A stretch of 64,000 nt of DNA from NCBI GenBank assembly GCA_030848545.1, contig JAVDCA010000003.1:124001-188000 (forward strand). Direction: 5' to 3'. The number at the start of each line of letters is the position of its first letter. Position 1 is the first letter of the stretch. The position numbers were made by a program, and so were the translations under genes. Positions 59,974 to 64,000 of this stretch are shown here, piece by piece. The stretch is from Astrobacterium formosum. GTDB lineage: Bacteria; Pseudomonadota; Alphaproteobacteria; Rhizobiales; Xanthobacteraceae. Below the pieces are notes generated by a model. That model had not been told where the DNA came from, ran no database searches, and saw only the letters and a program-made list of their open reading frames with translations.

Positions 59974-62205
59974 ATGCCCGTCGCCATTGATTCCGCTGCC
60001 CCGACCTGGTTCCGGCCCTGCCTGCCGGCCCGTCGCCGCCGCCTGGCCGCGGCCGTCTCAATGGCGGCGCTGATGAGTGCGACAGGCGCCTTCGCCCAAT
60101 CGGCCGCGCCCGGCGCCACGGTGAGATTGGAGGAGATCGTCGTCGACGCGCATGCCGACCGCACCGCTTCGTCCGGTGAAGCGCAGGCGCGGCGGCGGCT
60201 GGACGCGACTGCCGGCGGCACCGCCGTGGTGGCGACCGAAAGTCTCGCCGGCAAGGCTAATGTGTCGATCGCCGACACCCTCAACGCCATCCCGGGCGTG
60301 GTGGCATCGAGCTTCCTGGGCGGCAACGACCAACCCAAGATCCACATCCGCGGCTCCGGCCAGCAGACCAATCCGGTCGAGCGCGGCCTGCTGATGCTGC
60401 AGGACGGCTTGCCCATCAACCGCGCCGACGGCTCCTACATCGTCGGCCTGATCGATCCGCGCCGGGCCGATTTCCTCGAAGTCTATCGCGGCTACACCGC
60501 CAATCGCCTCGGCGCCACCGTGCTGGGCGGCGCCATCAACTTCGTGTCGCCCACCGGCTCCAGCGCCCCCGGTGCCGAGATCGCCGTCGAAGGCGGCGGC
60601 TTCGGCGACATCCGCACATCGATCCAGGGTGGCGCCCGCAAGGACAATCTCGACGCCCTGGTGCAGTATTCCTACAGCCATCGCGACGGCTATCGCGACT
60701 GGAACGAATCCGAACGGCACAACTTCAACTTCAACGCCGGCGCCAAGATCAACGAGTATGTCTCGACGCGCTTCTTTGCGGGCTATACCAAGCTCGGCTT
60801 CGAGGTGCCCGGACCGCTGTCGTGGAACCGGATGCAGGCCGATCCGACCCAGGCGGCGCCGGGCCCACAGGCGGGCGGCACCGATGCGGGCCCGAACGCG
60901 CTACGCGACAAGCCGCGGCGCGACACCGAACAATTCCGCGTCGGTTCGCGCACCACCGCGACCTGGGACGCCCATGTGGTCGACGCCGCCTTCGGTTACA
61001 CCTACACGGACGACGTTTTCCGCTTCCCGATCGCGACCGGATTCCGCCTCACGGAGGGCGGCGACTTCACCACCTCGCTGCGCTACGCCTACGCGCCCGA
61101 CAAGACGGCGGCGCTGCCGCTGTTCGAAGCGACTGCGATGTATGTGGTGGGCAGCGCCGACCGCCTCTACGCCAACAACATCAATGGCAATCAGACCAAC
61201 ACCTACGGTACCAACAAGCTCGATGCCGACACGCTGTCGCTGTGGTCGGGTTTCAACGTCCCGATCGGTGCGCTCACGGTGTCGCCGGCGATCGCCTATA
61301 TGCACGCCACCCGCGACAACACCGACACTTTTGGCGCGACATCCTGGACGTACTACAGCAACACCAGCGCTGGCGTGGCTACCCCGGCGGGCTCCGCGAC
61401 CGCCCGCAACACCTCGTTTTCGCGCTCCTACGACGCGTTCAATCCGAGCCTGGCCTTCACCTATGATCTCGGTCCCAAGAACACCGTCTTCGCGGCGGTG
61501 AGCCGCAGCTTCGAGGCACCGACCTTCGACGACCTGATCGAAGCGACCGGCGGCAATCCCAACAAGTCCCCGAACGGCTTCAAGACGCCCGACCTCAAGG
61601 GCCAGAGCGCCACCACCACGGAAATCGGCTGGCGCGGCCAGTTGGGCCGCTTCGCCTGGGACGTGACGACCTACTATTCGTGGATCGACGACGAACTGAT
61701 CCGGCTGACCGACGGCGCCGCCGCCTGGACCATCAACGCCGACAAGACCAGGCATTTCGGCGTCGAGCTCGGCGGTAGCGTCAAGATCACCGACCAGGTG
61801 TCCGCGCGCATCACCTACGCGTATCAGGATTTCCGCTTCGTCGACGATCCGCTGTACGGCAACAACAGAATCGCCGGCGCGCCGCGAAATTTCGTGCTCA
61901 CCGCGCTGCGATACACTCACAACCCGCAATGGTGGGTCGAGGGCGAACTCCAGTGGGTGCCGGACGACATCCCGGTCGACAACGCCAACACGATGTTCTC
62001 GCAGGACTGGATCATCGCCAATCTACGCACCCGTTACGCCTTCAATGCCCAGTACAGCGCCTTTGCGGAAGTCAGGAACGTGTTCGACGCCAACTACGCG
62101 GTGTCGACGCTGACGGTTGGAAAGGCCTCGAATCCGGCCACGCAGGCGGCGTTCCTGCCCGGCGACGGCCGCTCGTTCTATGTGGGAGCGAGTGCGAAAT
62201 TCTAG
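59974..62205 (+). CDS. TonB-dependent outer membrane receptor
   Basis: A 743-residue outer-membrane beta-barrel transporter. An extended basic N-terminus with a hydrophobic core (AAAVSMAALMSATGAFAQ) is the signal peptide. A plug domain (about 50-190) contains VRLEEIVVDA near the TonB box position, NVSIADTLNAIPGVVASSF and RGLLMLQDGLPINRADG. The barrel follows, ending in the canonical aromatic terminal residue (SFYVGASAKF). The substrate is unknown; the ABC genes downstream suggest it imports a small molecule. GTG at 59962 and ATG at 59974 are both possible starts. The gene lies downstream of an A/T-rich control region. Confidence 0.92.
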   Translation: MPVAIDSAAPTWFRPCLPARRRRLAAAVSMAALMSATGAFAQSAAPGATVRLEEIVVDAHADRTASSGEAQARRRLDATAGGTAVVATESLAGKANVSIADTLNAIPGVVASSFLGGNDQPKIHIRGSGQQTNPVERGLLMLQDGLPINRADGSYIVGLIDPRRADFLEVYRGYTANRLGATVLGGAINFVSPTGSSAPGAEIAVEGGGFGDIRTSIQGGARKDNLDALVQYSYSHRDGYRDWNESERHNFNFNAGAKINEYVSTRFFAGYTKLGFEVPGPLSWNRMQADPTQAAPGPQAGGTDAGPNALRDKPRRDTEQFRVGSRTTATWDAHVVDAAFGYTYTDDVFRFPIATGFRLTEGGDFTTSLRYAYAPDKTAALPLFEATAMYVVGSADRLYANNINGNQTNTYGTNKLDADTLSLWSGFNVPIGALTVSPAIAYMHATRDNTDTFGATSWTYYSNTSAGVATPAGSATARNTSFSRSYDAFNPSLAFTYDLGPKNTVFAAVSRSFEAPTFDDLIEATGGNPNKSPNGFKTPDLKGQSATTTEIGWRGQLGRFAWDVTTYYSWIDDELIRLTDGAAAWTINADKTRHFGVELGGSVKITDQVSARITYAYQDFRFVDDPLYGNNRIAGAPRNFVLTALRYTHNPQWWVEGELQWVPDDIPVDNANTMFSQDWIIANLRTRYAFNAQYSAFAEVRNVFDANYAVSTLTVGKASNPATQAAFLPGDGRSFYVGASAKF

Positions 62206-62229
62206 GACGGATGAACGATGAATACGCCC

Positions 62230-62437
62230 CGTCATTGTGAACGAAGCGAAGCAATCCAGTTCGTGCCGTGCGGCTCCTGGATTGCTTAGTCGCCGCGCTC
62301 CTAGGAAATAAGTAGGAGACCATGAACTCACCCCGCGGCTCCCTCCCCCTGCAAGGGGGAGGGAGCAGGCTGCGTGCGCGGCAACTTTCATCCAACGCGG
62401 GTCGACCGAAGGTCGGTGTCTAACTCGCAATGACGAG
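62230..62437 (+). repeat. Family B repeat split by an insertion
   Basis: Left arm CGTCATTGTGAACGAAGCG and GCAATCCAG at 62230-62259, right arm CTGGATTGCTTAGTCGCC ... GCTC at 62277-62300. The end of the right arm, CTCGCAATGACGAG, appears only at 62424-62437. In the copy at 20874-20960 these parts are contiguous. The 123 bases between (62301-62423) include a family A hairpin and are flanked by CTC on both sides. Confidence 0.78.
62338..62366. repeat. Family A hairpin nested in the family B repeat
   Basis: A perfect hairpin, GCTCCCTCCCCC-TGCAA-type loop-GGGGGAGGGAGC, lies within the insertion at 62301-62423. It is the single-hairpin form of the elements seen at 5583, 22594, 26460 and 29715. Confidence 0.8.
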
Positions 62438-62440
62438 TGA

Positions 62441-63484
62441 ATGTCGCCAGCGTTTGGTATAAGACCGGCACAACATGAGGCTGAACAATTGCAGCAATCC
62501 CGCCGTGCCGTCCTGACCGGTCTCCTCACACTCGGCGGCCTTGGTCTGCCGGCTCGCACGGTCGCGGCAAGTCGCCTGGATGCCCTCACCATCCACGGCA
62601 TGCCGTCGGTACCGTCCGTCGTCCTTGCACGCCTGGTGCAGGCCGGCAGCCTGAGCGCTGTCGTCGACAAGCCCGCGCTGGCGATCTACCGCAATGTCGA
62701 CCAGATGCGCGTCGCGGTCATCAACGGTACCACCAAGATGTTCGTGGCTCCGTCCTATTCCACCGCCAACATGTTCAATCGCGGCGTCCGGCTCCGCCAG
62801 ATCAACATCCTGACCTGGGGTCTCGTCTACGTGCTCAGCCGGACGCCGGATATCGGCCGCGTCGAAGATCTGGCCGGCCGGCACCTCCTCGTCCCGTTGC
62901 GCAACGACGCCCCCGACCTGATCCTGCGCCTGGTCTTGCTCAGGTCGGGCATGCGGCCCGACAAGGACGTGAGAATCCAGTATGTCGGTGCCGCCACCGA
63001 AGCGGTCCAGCTGTTCCTGGCCGGCCGCGCCGACTGCGTCCTGTTGCCGGAACCGTTCACCACCGCCGCCGAGATCCGCGCCGAAGCGGGGGGCTTCACC
63101 GCGCACAGGGTGATCGATCTCACCGAGGCCTATGCGCAGGCGACGGGCCGGCCGGCGCGCATCGCCCAGGCGGGCCTTGCGGTCACGGAAGACTTCGTCC
63201 AGGCCCATCCAGAGGTGGTTGCGGCCGTTCACGCCGGCTGCCTGTCCGCAGCGCAATGGACATTGGCCCATCCGGCCGAGGCGGGACGGCTCATTTCGGA
63301 AACGCTCAATCTTGCGCCCGAGATCGTCACGCGATCGATTCCGCGCTTCCGTCTCGTGGTTCAGTCGGCCGCGGACGCGCGCCCCGATATGGAAAACTAC
63401 TTCGCCGACCTGATGGAAATGTCGCCCGACATCGTCGGCGGGCGGCTGCCGGAGGCACGCTATTACTGGGGAGCGGGCGGATGA
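62441..63484 (+). CDS. NitT/TauT-type ABC transporter substrate-binding protein
   Basis: A 347-residue periplasmic binding protein (331 residues from the alternative start). RRAVLTGLLTLGGLGLPART is a Tat-like leader, and LDALTIHGMPSVPSVVLARLV opens the mature domain (quoted in part as IHGMPSVPSVVLA). VEDLAGRHLLVPL and GRADCVLLPEPFTTAAEIRAE in part are typical of the NMT1/SsuA-type fold. The ATG at 62441 abuts the repeat. A TTG at 62489 has a better Shine-Dalgarno (GAGG) and directly precedes QQSRRAVL, so it may be the true start. The ligand is unknown; the TonB receptor upstream may supply it. Stop overlaps the permease ATG. Confidence 0.82.
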   Translation: MSPAFGIRPAQHEAEQLQQSRRAVLTGLLTLGGLGLPARTVAASRLDALTIHGMPSVPSVVLARLVQAGSLSAVVDKPALAIYRNVDQMRVAVINGTTKMFVAPSYSTANMFNRGVRLRQINILTWGLVYVLSRTPDIGRVEDLAGRHLLVPLRNDAPDLILRLVLLRSGMRPDKDVRIQYVGAATEAVQLFLAGRADCVLLPEPFTTAAEIRAEAGGFTAHRVIDLTEAYAQATGRPARIAQAGLAVTEDFVQAHPEVVAAVHAGCLSAAQWTLAHPAEAGRLISETLNLAPEIVTRSIPRFRLVVQSAADARPDMENYFADLMEMSPDIVGGRLPEARYYWGAGG

Positions 63485-64000
63485 GCGAGGACCGCGCCGG
63501 AGCGTCCTTGCGAACTCCCATCCTGGGAACGGCTGCCGCCGGCCTGCTGCTGCTGGCGCTGTGGCAGGCTGGACATGCGGCCTATGGAACGCTGGTGCTG
63601 CCGTCGCCGGCGGAAACTTTTTGGGCCATGGGGAAGCTGGCGACGAACGGCACGCTCTTGCCCGCCGTGGCGCAGACGGCCGCCAATGCGCTGGCCGGGT
63701 TTGCGGCCGCCGTGCTGGTCGGCGGCATGCTGGGAACGTTCGCCGGCCTGTGGTCGCCCGCGCGCCACCTGTTGCAACCGATCGCCACGCTCGCGCTCGG
63801 CGTGCCGGCGATCGCCTGGGTCGTGCTGTCGCTCCTGTGGTTCGGCGGCAGCGGGCTCGCGGTCGCCTTCACGGTGCTCGTCACGACGGCGCCCATCGTC
63901 TTCGCCGCCGCGACCCAAGGGGTGCTGACGCTCGACGGCAGCCTGCGGCGCATGGCGCGCTCGTTCCGCGTTCCCTGGCACGTGCTGATGACGGACGTCT
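63481..64000 (+). CDS. ABC transporter permease (NitT/TauT type), partial
   Basis: The first 173 residues of an inner-membrane permease; the gene continues beyond the window. The N-terminal helix (ILGTAAAGLLLLALWQAG) is followed by TLVLPSPAETFWAMGKLATN, then AQTAANALAGFAAAVLVGG and further helices typical of the SsuC/TauC permeases. VVLSLLWFGGSGLAVAFTV and the start of the EAA loop (MARSFRVPWHVLMTDV) are visible. The ATG at 63481 overlaps the binding-protein stop as ATGA, so they are coupled. It lacks a visible ATPase gene, presumably downstream. Confidence 0.9.
   Translation, partial: MSEDRAGASLRTPILGTAAAGLLLLALWQAGHAAYGTLVLPSPAETFWAMGKLATNGTLLPAVAQTAANALAGFAAAVLVGGMLGTFAGLWSPARHLLQPIATLALGVPAIAWVVLSLLWFGGSGLAVAFTVLVTTAPIVFAAATQGVLTLDGSLRRMARSFRVPWHVLMTDV

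Overview
The window is high-GC DNA (roughly 65-70%) densely packed with genes of an alphaproteobacterial type. Evidence for a Hyphomicrobiales (Rhizobiales)-like host includes a TIGR02301-type protein, a NadQ-like NAD regulator beside a nadABC operon, split glycyl-tRNA synthetase genes, DUF3096 and DUF2007 proteins, and several families of intergenic palindromic repeats typical of that order. The genus cannot be fixed from the sequence. No rRNA, tRNA, CRISPR array, phage or intact insertion sequence was seen.

Layout. 1-13.5 kb is housekeeping and regulation: a NUDIX hydrolase, a twin-receiver response regulator, dihydroorotase, YgfZ, 3-methyladenine glycosylase, an HD hydrolase / tyrosine phosphatase / NadQ-like run, a DUF2339 membrane protein, a LysR regulator and an AcuI-type reductase. 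13.6-18.2 kb is a small surface-polysaccharide island (GT2, O-antigen ligase, GT-B-like and GT17) on alternating strands; its GT17 end is lower in GC. 19.4-23.7 kb is nadA-nadB-nadC, preceded by two matching CTC-N5-GAG operators, with a different repeat family in each gap. 23.8-33.1 kb holds a SleB-type hydrolase, an S1/P1 nuclease, a TAXI-TRAP uptake pair and pyruvate phosphate dikinase.

33.1-46 kb carries two toxin-antitoxin loci whose toxins are both broken (ParE-like: nonsense codon plus tandem duplication at the start; VapC: large internal deletion) while both antitoxins are intact. It also has glyQ and glyS separated by a divergent EAL protein, SppA, a methyltransferase, a polyprenyl diphosphate synthase, a DUF59 protein, and a translationally coupled metallopeptidase / ATP-grasp ligase pair. 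46.1-53.9 kb is a six-gene dipeptide-type ABC transporter plus enolase-superfamily operon with a divergent FCD-type GntR regulator.

54.4-58.3 kb is the most striking part: a two-gene [FeFe]-hydrogenase operon. The catalytic subunit has all H-cluster motifs. Its partner fuses a NuoF-type 4Fe-4S domain to a GltD/NfnB-like FAD-NAD(P)H oxidoreductase, which suggests NAD(P)H-linked hydrogen metabolism, rare in this group. It faces an NnrS gene. The window ends with a TonB-dependent receptor followed by the start of a NitT/TauT-type ABC transporter, probably one uptake route for an unidentified scarce nutrient.
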